Shown here piece by piece: positions 10,168-20,890 of a DNA stretch of 64,000 bases (position 1 is its first letter; each line of letters begins with the position of its first letter). This DNA is from Perilla frutescens (Eukaryota; Streptophyta; Magnoliopsida; Lamiales; Lamiaceae). The notes below the pieces were generated by a model. The model made no database searches, was not told the DNA's origin, and saw only the letters and a program-made list of their open reading frames with translations. The stretch is from NCBI GenBank assembly GCA_026008535.1, contig BRKX01000001.1, positions 35,045,317 to 35,109,316 on the forward strand, read 5' to 3'. A program made the position numbers and the translations under genes.

Positions 10168-12711
10168 ATGGCCGACAGATGCACACCAGCTGTTTGAGAA
10201 AAGTTCAACTTTAAAAGAACTGGCGAATCTTCAAGAGGATTCCAAATGAATCTCTACAAAGATAAGTTCCTGGATACAGGCGCTTATAGAGAAAAATGCT
10301 CAGATTCCCCTCTTTGCAACTCACTGGTAACGAAGATGGAGCAAAGCGGACTGAAAAGCTTCACGGAAGAGTACCTATCAAAAATATACCCAGAGGCTGT
10401 GGTTGAGTTTTACTTAAACTCAAAAGGCTTCGATGATAGAATAGAGACTAAAGTTCGTGGAGTCGAACTGATTATAACTCCAGAACTGCTCGAAAGACTG
10501 TTCAAATTGCTAACTACTGGAACAAGATTGCAAGATGTTAAAGTTGATCAAGAGAAAGCCTACCGCCAGTGGAAACGGGAGGAATGTGTAGATCAGTAGA
10601 AGAGCAGCACACTCATGTCTCTCTTTCAAGAAGAATATAGAGTTCTAGCATCAGTTGTTGCTAGAATGATCACTGGAACAACTGGAAGCCATTCGGAAAT
10701 GTCGGAGCACAAGTACAACATATGTGCAGCGATCATCAGAAGCATCAACGTCAACTGGGTTCAATACTTCTTCGAGCAAATAAAGAAGTACCTTGATATT
10801 GTGGAGAAAAACTGGTCACCAATTGAGTTTCATCAAAATATGTGCTATCCAAGCAGAATCAGTATCATATTAGAGAACATTTTTGAGTCCATGACAGAGG
10901 AAACCGACACGCTGATGATCAGAAAACTAGATTTAATACCAGTAATCGGCAAGATGCAGCCAGCTGCAAAACCCATAACCATCAAAAGTGGTCAGCCAAC
11001 TGCTGCTTTCTCAAAGCGAGCTGAGGAGTCCGCAAAAAGAAAAGGCAAGCAGATTGCTGTTGAGTTACCACAAGAAGGCTCCGACTCAGAAGACAACCTC
11101 CCAATAAGCCAAATGTTGGGAGGCATAATAAAAGCCAAGCCCCTGCCCCAAGTTCGATGTGGATCAACCATTGATTCACCTGAAGAAGTGATCTCTTCCA
11201 AGCCAGTTCAGTTCAAGGAAAGAACTGGCAAGTCGAAGAAGAAACCAGCAGCAGTTCAATCCAAAGGGAAGAAGAAGAAGTCAGGGCCTCCAACTCCTCC
11301 TCAACTGCCCCCCCGTAACATCAAGATAATTGACGTTGTACCGGTTGAAGGAGATGACATAGTGCCTTATATAGGAATTCCTCCAAAGGACTCAGGAGCT
11401 GACTTTTTCAAAACTGCTTGCCCTCCGATGGGAGAAACCGAAGAAAACATAAGAGCTCTATCGAGAGCTGAAATCATCAAGTGTTGGGCTGATGAATAAG
11501 TTCAGAAGTTCATAGTTGAAAACTTCATTGAAGACGTGATTGACATGGCTGCCCTATATACAGCTCTGTCAAGGTATGTCTACTGGTACCTTTCGAGACA
11601 CTGCTTCAACTCCGAAGACCATTTCATCTTAACAGCCTTCCACGGAATGAGCTTTTGGAGAAGGAAAGAAAGGTGGAGCATGCAGTGGGCTGGACAAGAG
11701 ACTCCCGAGCAAAATCTTGTCATCATCTTGAAAAGAATGCTCAGCACTCGTAAGAACCATCCACTCCCTGATCAGTAGACCCTGTTGGAAGTAATGAATG
11801 ATCTACTCAACTGGGCCAACATAAGACTGCCATCTATTTAAACTCAAGCGGAGCAACAACAATGGAAACAGCCTCAAATTCAACAGCATTGGTTACTCAA
11901 TGAACTGCAAAAACTAAGACAGCAACAACATCGGCAGATGCAGGACCAGTCCAATCAAGAAGCCCAAAGCAGTCATCAAAGGGCTGAAACTTCTGTAGCT
12001 TACAACACAAGGCAAACTACCATAACATCTGTGGCAAGGCAGTTAATGTTTGAAGCATCTCCACAGCCAGATGACATAATTATTGATTTTCTTGAAGACT
12101 CTCCTGAGATGCAGGCAGCAGACGAGCGAACAGCCAGCGATCTGGAATTTGAAGAGATGCTCAAGTCTCCCATTCTGTCAGAGCTCCCAAGTAATGAAGA
12201 GCCACAGGAGCTAACTGAGGAGAATCGACTGTCCGAGGAGCAAACTGAGGCTCAAACTGCTCCTCCCTAAGAGTCAACTCCAAAGCAAGCTGAATATGAC
12301 CAGTCAGCTAGACAGATGGCTCAAGCAGATGAACAGTCTGCATATCAAGGTACACTAGCAATAATTGTGTACATTGATCCTATTCAAAGAGCCCTTCAAG
12401 CCACCGCTCAAGCTGCTGCACCAGAGATCTCATCAGAATCAATCTATGATGATACAATTATTATGGAGACAGATGAGATTTCCCACACAGTTCCTTACGA
12501 GGAACTCGTTGGAGCTGAAGATGGAGAGAAAGCGGACTCAAGAGCAGTCTAGTTCGTCACTCAACTGAGCAGTTCCACAGTCCAGCGCCCTTCCCATTAT
12601 GTGGAACTAATCGATTCCCTGCAGTAACTGGTTAATCTGCATACTGAGCAGATCAAGCAGCTGCAAGCCCAACAGAGACTCCAGTTAGCTGAAATTAGAT
12701 CCTCTTTATAA
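10168..12711 (+). pseudogene. ORF3 of C1: copia-associated extra protein, broken by stops only
   Basis: One reading frame runs from ATG 10168 to TAA 12711 (about 847 codons). It is interrupted by eight in-frame stops (for example at 10195, 10597, 11497, 11776, 11839, 12268, 12550 and 12625) with no frameshift. Blocks include VVEFYLNSKGFDDR and VRGVELIITPELLERLFK (N-terminal third), HKYNICAAIIRSINVNWVQY, a basic Pro/Lys linker, FHGMSFWRRKERWSMQW, an acidic Gln/Glu region and a C-terminal heptad-like end (HYVELIDSLQ, EQIKQLQAQQRLQLAEI). It has no signal peptide or membrane helix, so a true envelope protein is unlikely although it sits in the env position. It resembles plant 'putative transposon protein' domains (PF20167-like), an assignment from memory. 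Its last codons overlap the start of repeat R1, so the original C-terminus may be lost. Relatives lie at 51557, 53294 and 55572. Confidence 0.7.
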
Positions 12712-13751
12712 TTTTCAGCTAAAAATTAACTCTTAGAAGCTTGTGATTTTTAAGTTTTATCTTTAAATCTTGTTCTAATTCTCTTGTGGAGTTAGGATCG
12801 GATTTGCAAATGAAGGGAAGTCCAGTAGTGAATCTTTTTGTGTATCCTTTTACACTTGGAGTTTTGCCCCGATTTCAATTCATTCTATCTAGCCATCATC
12901 ATCTACCATCCTCCACGATATCCATACATCATCCAACGTCCATATCATCATCTTCCATCAAGTTTAAGTGAAGATCTATATGTTTCCAAGATGTTCGAGT
13001 CGAGTCCATGTATACGTGCTATTCGAGTCGAGTTAAGCACCTATACCGTAAGTTCTCTATTTCTTTGTCATAACGTATTGACTCCAACCTTTCTTCACCC
13101 TACATCACTATCTCAAACGTCCCTAGCCTACCCTATCAAATTTGAACATGAAGAGAATCCCGAGCTGCAGTTACAAGGGCCGATTACACACCTAAGAGCG
13201 AAGAGATTACAAGGCTATTTTCAAACCATTGTCAGAAACAATTTTCAAGAGGATGTGATCGAGCAATGCAGCCCAAAGTGGATCTCCATGTTGTCTATTG
13301 AAGATGAAGATGAAGGCATGATGTTAGAGACGAGCAGTTGAGGCGAGAAGAAGGAGTTTGGACGTGTTGCATAGGAAACAACAAGTCTCGGATTTGCATG
13401 CATGAAGAATAATTAAATCATGAGTGGGCTGATTTTATTCTTTATATTTTCGGACATGATTTAATTATTTGGAGTCCAATTTGAAGGCCCAAATTTGTTG
13501 AGTTATTTTATTTATTCATTAGATAGATTTTTATTATTTTTGTTTTTGGTCTTTTTGGAACTACCTTAAATAGAGTTCTATTTAAGGTAGTAATCCTAGT
13601 TATGTTAGGACTCTTTTTATTTTCAAATTTCCTTAGTTTTTAGGGTTTGAATTTTCATCCTTTATACCTATAAATAAGGAATCCTTGTTTCTTTGATACT
13701 TTAGACCATATTTGATTAAGAAAAATTTGGCTTTCAATATTGTCTCACCCT
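12695..13751 (+). repeat. R1: first unit of the 1.06-kb tandem repeat
   Basis: The unit begins TTAGATCCTCTTTATAATTT. Near 13178-13212 it encodes QGPITHLRAKRLQGYFQ, which resembles the C-terminal tail of plant gypsy polyproteins. It then has a purine-rich stretch (AGAAGAAGGAGTTTGG) followed by TGTTGCATAGGAAACAACAAG. An AT-rich part follows with a TATA-like CTATAAATAAGG near 13670. The next unit starts directly after, head to tail. The layout (pol tail, polypurine tract, LTR-like promoter, then the same again) suggests tandem remnants of one gypsy family, but LTR ends and PBS could not be fixed. Confidence 0.75.
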
Positions 13752-14419
13752 TTAGATCCCCTTTATAATTTTCAACCGAAAATTAACTCTTAGAAACTCG
13801 CGACTTTTAAGTTTTATCTTTAAATCTTGTTCTGATTCTCTTGTAAATTTAGGGTTGGATTTGCAAATGAAGAGAAGTCATGTAGTGAATCTTTTTGTGT
13901 ATCTTTGTACACTTGGAGTTTTGCCCCGATTTCAATTCATTCTACCTAGCCATCGTCACCTACCATCCTCCACATCATCCATACATCATCCAATGTCCAT
14001 ATCATCATCCTCCATCAAATTTGAGTGAGGATCTATGTGTTTTTAAGCTCTTCGAGTCGAGTCCAAGTATACATGCTATTCGCGTCGAGTTAAGCACCTA
14101 TGCCGTAAGTTTTCTATTTCTTTGTCATAACCTATCTACTCCAACCCTTCTTCACCCCACATGACTATCTTAAATGTCCCTATCCTACTCTATCGAATTT
14201 GAACATGAACAGAATCCCAAGCTGCAGTTACAAGGGCCGATTACACACCTAAGAGTGAAGAGATTACAAGGCCATTTTCAAGACATTGTGAGAAAGAAGC
14301 TTGAAGAGGACATGATCAAATAGTGCAGCCCAAAGTTGATCACCATGTTGTCTATTGAAGATGAAAATGAAGGCGTGATGTTGGAGACGAGCACTTAAGG
14401 CGAGAAGAAGAAGCTTGGA
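13752..14419 (+). repeat. R2, left part (interrupted by solo LTR B)
   Basis: Second unit of the tandem repeat, starting TTAGATCCCCTTTATAATTT. It matches R1 along its length, with the same GPITHLR coding remnant near 14236. It is cut at 14419 by solo LTR B; the last five bases (TTGGA, 14415-14419) are the target-site duplication. Confidence 0.85.
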
Positions 14420-16833
14420 TGTAACGCCCCGGTCCCGGAAGAAGGGTAGGGGACCGGTGCGCTACTTGGGGGAAGGGGGAAGGGGTTCTTGAACAGAAGC
14501 AATCAAAGAACTTGGATTAGTGCCCCAAAAATTCGGGCAACATAACCTCTATAAATGGATCAATCCACGCTTTTAAAGCGTCTGAAATGACTCAAACCAT
14601 ATACCATGACTCTTAGGATGAACCCAAGAAAGAATAACAAAAGCAAACTCCAATGTAAATAATAACAGTTCAAATGTTAACTGTTAATAGGTTAGGCATG
14701 AAAAAGGCCAGACTGATGTCTGTCCAAATACTTGAAGTAAAGAGATGCCAGGCTCCCGCCTGTCGTGAAAGCAATATAAAGCCAGGCTTTTGCCTTGACA
14801 TGGAAAACAATGTAAAGCCAGGCTTGCGCCTGTCTGAATAAGGAAAGTAAATAAATGCCAGGCTTTTGCCTGTCAAGAACGGAAAGTAAATGGGATTCGG
14901 AGAACCGAACACTCCGTAACAATAAAGAAAATTGGATTCGGAGAACCGAACACTCCATAACAGTAAAGAAAATGGGATTCGGAGAACCGAACACTCCGTA
15001 GCAATAATCAGAGTAAGCGGAAAGAACGTAGCGCATTTATTCAGACTCAAAAGGAAGCATGTTCTCAGTTAGACTCTATAGCGGAAAAGGAAACATATAC
15101 ATCAAATGATAGCCCTTCAGCCTTAGCACAGCCGTGCACCATCCCGCAGCTCATCCTGAAAAATATTTGAAAAGATTTTGGGCGTGAGTACTAATGCACT
15201 CAGTGGGTACTTTTGAGAAAAACCTTCACAATCATTTTATAAAACAGAATATCAAATCATATTTTAAGCATATCATGGAAAGCTTTTAAAGTAGAAAATT
15301 TGTGAATTCCATGTATACTAAATCATTTTAGTTCCATCATTGCGCGCCACTCTCCCCTAGAACGCTTACGGTGAGTCGGTTCGTGTACACAACCCGGCTG
15401 CTTAAGATTGGACACTGTCCTGTTTGCTTGGGGCTCGATATCGTGAACCATTGTAGTTTCGTCACCCAAAACAGTAGTAAGACTTACATGAGTCAGGAGA
15501 GCACATCAAATACAGTTATGAGTTGGATATTCAATCACGTTCATTTTATAAATATCAGGGCTTAATAACCCGAAATATATTTTTATATAATAAAAACCCA
15601 CCTGATAATCTGATCTGGATAGCTAGATCTAGATTCTGATTCTGGTCTCAACTAGAAGTCTCCTTCTTCTGTGCCTACAAGATTATCCGGCAACTTAGTT
15701 TCGATGAAAGACTACCATTAGGTCAAAATCTAACCTTTCTTAGCTATGAAGTAAATATTATAATATCTACTATCTTAATACGCAGCACCCGAGTCATCAA
15801 AACATTTTGACTCTTAAGGGAACTTTACTCAGGGCATTTTTATAAAGAAAAACCATTTTGGAAGTTTTGGCATACGGAGTGGTCAAACCCGTATCCTAAA
15901 ATTAATTCGGTACAAATAAATTCATACCGCAAGATCTACCCTTTGGAAAAATATGAAACTTTAAATAAAAATACTATATTTTAACACGAAATAACTTTTG
16001 AGCTTAAAAATACGATAGGGCTATCCACGAAGGATAGATCTGAAAAAGACTACCATTTAATATTCGGATACCCAAAATATACCCGAAATTAAAAAGTGAC
16101 AACACGGAAAATGTATATAAATATACATAGAACATAAAACCCTAAAGACACTTTTTGATCCGGCAACCCGAAAGAGTCACCGATTCGAAAGGTGGTTGCG
16201 ACTTTTGGCGGCGGTCACGATGATTTGTCATCATGATCGTCCGTCGTGTCATCATTTCAATCATGTATTCGTGATCTACGCGTTGACACCTTCGAAATGA
16301 CTATTTTGAAAATGAAATAGGAAACTAGAGTTGTACCTTCTCTAGAAGCTGCTCGGCATTTCGATTTTGAAAATGAATGAAAAATGAAACCTTAACCTCC
16401 TATTTATAGAAGAAAAATAAATAGGATAATAACTAATAAAAGAAAGAGGATAATGATGGAATAGGATAATGATGGAAAAAGAATAGGATAATTACGAATA
16501 GGATAATATTTCGAAAAAGAAATTGGATAATGACGGATGTGCCTTAGTTATCCAAATCTATTACTTTTCACCCTAAAATTGTGCCAAGTGTTCATTTGAA
16601 CTCGAAATTGGAAAATTCAAAGTTTGGCACGATGCTTGAAAATTTTTCTATCAGCTCGAGAAAAATATCAGAACATATTTTTAAAGCAATTTTTGACCAA
16701 AATAAATTTTAATAGATTTCCCTGGCTGCGATTTTCCTTTATTTGAATCCGTTAAGGACCCAACTTATTTCTTAGATTACCCTCAGGTAACATATGTCGA
16801 GTAAAACCTTCTAAAATATTTCGGGGTATTACA
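14420..16833 (-). mobile_element. Solo LTR B (gypsy-type, 2,414 bp), inverted relative of A
   Basis: On the + strand it begins TGTAACGCCCCGG and ends GGGGTATTACA. It is flanked by TTGGA on both sides (14415-14419 and 16834-16838). Read on the - strand it aligns with solo LTR A along its length. It keeps a segment missing from A (about 16346-16576) that contains, on the - strand, TTCTATAAATAGGAGG, a plausible TATA box. It has three units of the 41-bp repeat where A has four. No internal domain is present, so it is a solo LTR. Confidence 0.9.
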
Positions 16834-17247
16834 TTGGACATGTTGCATGTAGATTGGACATGTTGCATGGGAAACAACAAGTCTTGGAATTTGCATGCAT
16901 GAAGAATAATTAAATCATCGGTGGACTGATTTTATTCTTTATATTTTTGGACATAATTTAATTATTTGGAGTCCAATTTGAAGGCCCAAAGTTGTTGGGT
17001 TATTTTATTTATCCACTAGATAGATTTTTATTATTTTTATTTTTTGTCTTTTTGGAACTACCTGAAATAGAGTTCTAATTAAGATAGTAATCCTAGTTAT
17101 GTTAGGACTCTCTTTAGTTTTGAATTTCCTTAGTTTTTAGGTTTTGAATTTTCATCCCTTATACCTATAATAAGGGATCCTTGTTACTTTGATACTTTAG
17201 ACCATATTTGATTAAGAAGAATTTGCCTTTCAATATTGTCTCACCCT
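16834..17247 (+). repeat. TSD and R2, right part
   Basis: Starts with the second TTGGA copy and continues unit R2 with TGTTGCATGTAGATTGG and GGGAAACAACAAGTC. It contains the AT-rich LTR-like part and ends at the start of R3. Excluding the inserted LTR and one TSD copy, R2 is about 1,077 bp, against 1,057 for R1. Confidence 0.85.
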
Positions 17248-17699
17248 TTAGATCCTCTTTATAATTTTCAACCGAAAATTAACTCTTAGAAGCTTGCGAA
17301 TTTTAAGTTTTATCTTTAAATCTTGTTCTAATTCTCTTGTAGAGTTAGGATCGGATTTGCAAATGAAGAGAAGTCAAGTAGTGGATCTTTTTGTGTATCC
17401 TTTTAGACTTGGAGTTTTTTCCCGATTTCAATTCATTCTACCTAGCCATTGTCACTTACCATCCTCCACGATATCCATACATCATCGAACATCCATACAT
17501 CATCCTCCATAAAGTTCAAATGAAGATCTACGTGTTTCCAAGTTGTTCGAGTCGAGTCCAAGTATACGTGCTATTCGCATCGAGTTAAGCACCTATATCA
17601 TAAGTTCTCTATTTTTTTCTCATAACCTATCTACTCCAACCGTTCTTCACCCCACATCACTATCTTACACGTCGCTAGCCTACCCTATCAAATTCGAAC
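17248..17699 (+). repeat. R3: truncated third unit of the tandem repeat
   Basis: Starts TTAGATCCTCTTTATAATTT and follows R1 up to CCCTATCAAATTCGAAC, where the similarity stops abruptly. Gypsy protease sequence in opposite orientation begins at about 17700. The break falls just before the GPITHLR coding part of the unit. Confidence 0.8.
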
Positions 17700-19233
17700 C
17701 CAAAACAGACCTTGACTCCACTATGCTAACGAGAAATCCCTGACACCCTTTCTTCTTCAATAACTTCATTGCCTTCATTATTATAATGATTCTCTTAGTT
17801 GACCCCATTCTTGCACCATAGAAGGTTAACTTAAGCTCACGCGGAAAATTAAATTCGACCTCACCATCACGACATTGAATCGTGGCATGATTTCTACTCA
17901 ACCAATCCATACCTAAGATTACGTCGAAATCACGCATCTCTAGTACATGGAGATCTACTCTCAACACTCTATCATTGATTTCTAGCTTCAGGCCATACGC
18001 CATCTTACTAGACGAAACTTTCTTTCCCAAAGAAATACCGATCTCTAACAATTCACCACTATCCTTGCATATAACACCAAGCTTGGAACAGAAACTTACA
18101 TATATAAAGGAATGAGATGCACCGGAATCGAATAATACCAAAGCTGGAACATCTAATACTCAAAGAATACCTGACATAGTATCCTCACCTAACTTAGGGT
18201 TCTTTTCCTCGCTCTCCAAGGCAAACAGTCGGGGCTTCACCTTTCTTTCTTGCTCCATCTTCTTCTTTGGGCAGTCATAGGACAGGTGGCTCGGGTCCCC
18301 ACATGTAAAGCAAACCCTCTGTCCCGCACGACACACTCCTAAATGGAACTTTTGACATTTACGGCAAGGAGTCCTATCATTGTTTCCTCTCTGTGGGACA
18401 GGCCTCTACTGCCACGGCTTGTTTTGCATAGGAGCTTTTCATTTTCCTTTGTTCTGTGGCTCCCATTTTCTCTTGCTGAAGGCCTCACGCTGTCTTTGGT
18501 CCTTCTGGTCCAACTGGAGCCCATGAGAGATGGCTTGGGCCTTCTCAATCACTTCACCATAGGTTCTCAACCTTTGGCCTAACAGAATTCCTGCAATTTT
18601 GGGACACAAACCATGCTCAAAATGTCGAGCCTTCTTTTCATCTGTATCCACAATGTACGGAGCATAGCGAGAAAGACGATTGAACCGCCTTTCATATTCA
18701 ATCACAATTATTCCTCCTTGCCTTAGATTGAGGAATTCGGTCTCCATCTTAGTCTTGAAAGACTCGGGGAAGTATCGGGTGAGGATCAACTCTTTTAAGT
18801 CGGTCCACACTAAAGCTTGGCGTTGCTCGGGCGTTATAGTTCGGGAATGGGTTTCCCACCAAAAGCTCGCTTCTTCTGTAAACTGGAAGATAGTACATGA
18901 GGCCTTCTGCACCTTAGTGCATTGAATATGCTCGAAGATCCGCTCCATTTCCCAGATCCACTCCTCTGTCGCTTCAGGACCTTCACTTCATTTGAGCCTA
19001 GACGGCCCCATTCTTCTAAACTGCTCGACTACGTCGAACGCCTCTCTTTGGAGCCTTTCTTCTTCAGTCACTCCTCCTCGTCCTATCTGCTGGGCCATGA
19101 GACACTGGAGCGTCTCTAGGAAACCTCGGGCAAAGTCGGACCTGTTCTCTCGTGGTAGAGGATCATGGAGACCACCCCCTTCATTACTTGATTCCTCTGC
19201 ATCTTGTGGAGCAGGAGCATGACGCGGAGGCAT
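17700..19233 (-). pseudogene. G1 gypsy gag-protease (Tekay/Del-like), stops only
   Basis: One - strand frame starts at ATG 19233 (MPPRHAPAPQ); a GTG 18 bases upstream is less likely as start. The gag core includes WIWEMERIFEHIQ, FWWETHSRTI, RYFPESFK and YERRFNRLSRYAP. Two Cys/His clusters follow at about 18270-18370 (CRKCQKFHLGVC and CFTCGDPSHLSYDC, the second a full CX2CX4HX4C). The protease keeps LFDSGASHSF (Asp codon near 18127-18129) and VILGMDWLS. About four in-frame stops and no frameshift are seen. It is cut at 17700, shortly after GCQGFLVSIVE, the linker between protease and RT. The missing RT part of the same lineage appears at 44406-47330. Confidence 0.85.
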
Positions 19234-19699
19234 CCTAAAGCTTTTAGGCACACTTGCTCGCTAGGTTAATGTCATTCTTAAAGCTAACTCGAGGACTACT
19301 TAAAGCACTTTTCATCATTTCATAATCAAGAAAGCAAACAACTTCTAAGATTTCATTTCTTTAAAGCGTGCATCGGGAATTTAAAACATCATAGTTGATC
19401 GTGACAACAAACACATTTCATTCATCTTTATCGTCCAACTTCAGACCATTCTTTCTTTTCTTTTGTCCAACTTGGGACCATTCTTTTCTTTATCATGTAT
19501 CACAATTTATTCAACTCTTTAACTTCTTTTCCCAACACACTCTATACACACCCCCATTTCATATTACTCATACTTGAAAATCAATAAAAGTACATATCTT
19601 AGGATCCGAGTCAAGCCAAGTAGCCGTCGTGGACAACCACCCACATTTCTCACACATAAATCAAACACATACAGAACAAGTCTACAGGAGCGTAGACCT
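19234..19699 (-). other. G1 leader between PBS and gag
   Basis: About 470 bp between the gag start codon and the primer-binding site. It is C/T-rich on the + strand, with no coding signal. This is the usual place for a gypsy 5' leader and packaging region. Confidence 0.6.
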
Positions 19700-19711
19700 G
19701 CTCTGATACCA
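19700..19711 (-). other. Primer-binding site of G1 (tRNA-Met)
   Basis: On the - strand it reads TGGTATCAGAGC, an exact match to the common plant tRNA-Met PBS, three bases after the end of the LTR. Confidence 0.9.
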
Positions 19712-19714
19712 ATT

Positions 19715-20685
19715 TGTAACGCCCCAAACTACTCCGTTTGACCACGTCACTTAATATACAATTTACTTACATGTTTTGGGGGCTTATATTCAATATGAGA
19801 GGAAGCTACGGTCAAAACATGATAATAGCATGATGAGGTAAGGATCATAATTTTCCATATAAATTTTTCGCAATTAGGCATGCAATTTATCATATCTATT
19901 TTGTCACGTAACATGGATTTAAGTAAAAACATCTAACCTATCGGGCTCATAAGTCTTACTCAACCCGCCCGTCTACCATCCTAAATATTAACATACATAA
20001 TACAGGGTTCAACAACATACTTCATACATAATAGGCTCCAAGGTTGAACGACCCGTCTTTAAATTGTTTTGCATAATATCAAGTTATATACATCATAACC
20101 TACAAAAGATCAGGTTATTCCCATCCTCAATAATCGTTGATCATAAGGCAAAACGAGTGATCAATGTAATAATAATAATAAGGAGTATTTTCAAAAGTAG
20201 AGCATGCAAAAGATAAACACAAGCTTGTGGGGTTCTCTTGTGTTCACAACGCTCCTACCCAGGCCTCGACTCCTCAACTTGAAATTCATTGAATGAATGT
20301 GGTGAGTATTTAACAACATACTCAGTGGGAAACACTGTAAACTGTTATAGCTAATTGCACAAGTGAAAATATAATATATGGACTTTTCTTTACTTTATGG
20401 AGACTAGTCTCAATCCCGTAGGGTCCAAACATCATGATGCCCCCGTTAATGAACATCTTTGGCCCTGTAGGGATGCCCGCGGACATAACAGTGAACCATA
20501 GGAATTTGATATAATTTCACATATAGCTTCAAGGAGGTAGATAAACCATATGTTCAAAATATTAAGGTAAGAAGATCAACAAAATCGAAAACCCTAATTT
20601 TTGGATAAAAAACCCTAGGTTTGATTCAACAAGAAATGAGTGTTTAATCCCAAGAATAAGAGGTATAGAGGTTACCTTTGTTATT
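19715..20685 (-). repeat. G1 LTR, 3' part (971 bp) up to the inserted array
   Basis: Read on the - strand this is the downstream part of the G1 5' LTR, ending GGGGCGTTACA just before the PBS. It contains the CCCACTGAGT motif (- strand, near 20320) found in other LTR families of the window. It is interrupted at 20685 by the three-LTR array; TTATT (20681-20685) is the left TSD. Joined with 30780-31449, the LTR would be about 1.64 kb and begin TGTGATACCC. Confidence 0.85.
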
Positions 20686-20882
20686 TGTAACGCCCCAGAA
20701 TTTAATTCGAGCCCAATTTTATTTATTTAGGCCCAATTATTATTTGAACAAGAATGAATTAAGATTAGACGATAATTTTTGTCGAAACCCGGGTTTGGCC
20801 CAATTATTCTGCCCATTTCAAAATTAATGTTAATCTCATTTTATTCTAATAAGAATCTATTTATTTTTAAGCCCAATTTATT

Positions 20883-20890
20883 TATATAAG
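20883..20890 (+). promoter_or_regulatory. TATA box of array LTR1
   Basis: TATATAAG in TTTATATAAGAGGCCC, about 200 bp into the LTR. The same box is at 24595-24602 in LTR2 and 28373-28380 in LTR3. Confidence 0.6.

Noticed and set aside
10168..12711. Reading ORF3 as a viral-type envelope gene
   Set aside because: No signal peptide, transmembrane helix, furin-like site or Cys pattern is visible. Position alone does not support an envelope call.
12838..13341. 167-codon ORF in R1 as a host gene
   Set aside because: It repeats with different stops in R2, R3 and R4, and its only recognisable part is a retroelement pol-tail-like motif.
19395..19577. Small + strand ORF opposite the G1 leader
   Set aside because: Pyrimidine-rich antisense of a gypsy leader; no start context or family support.
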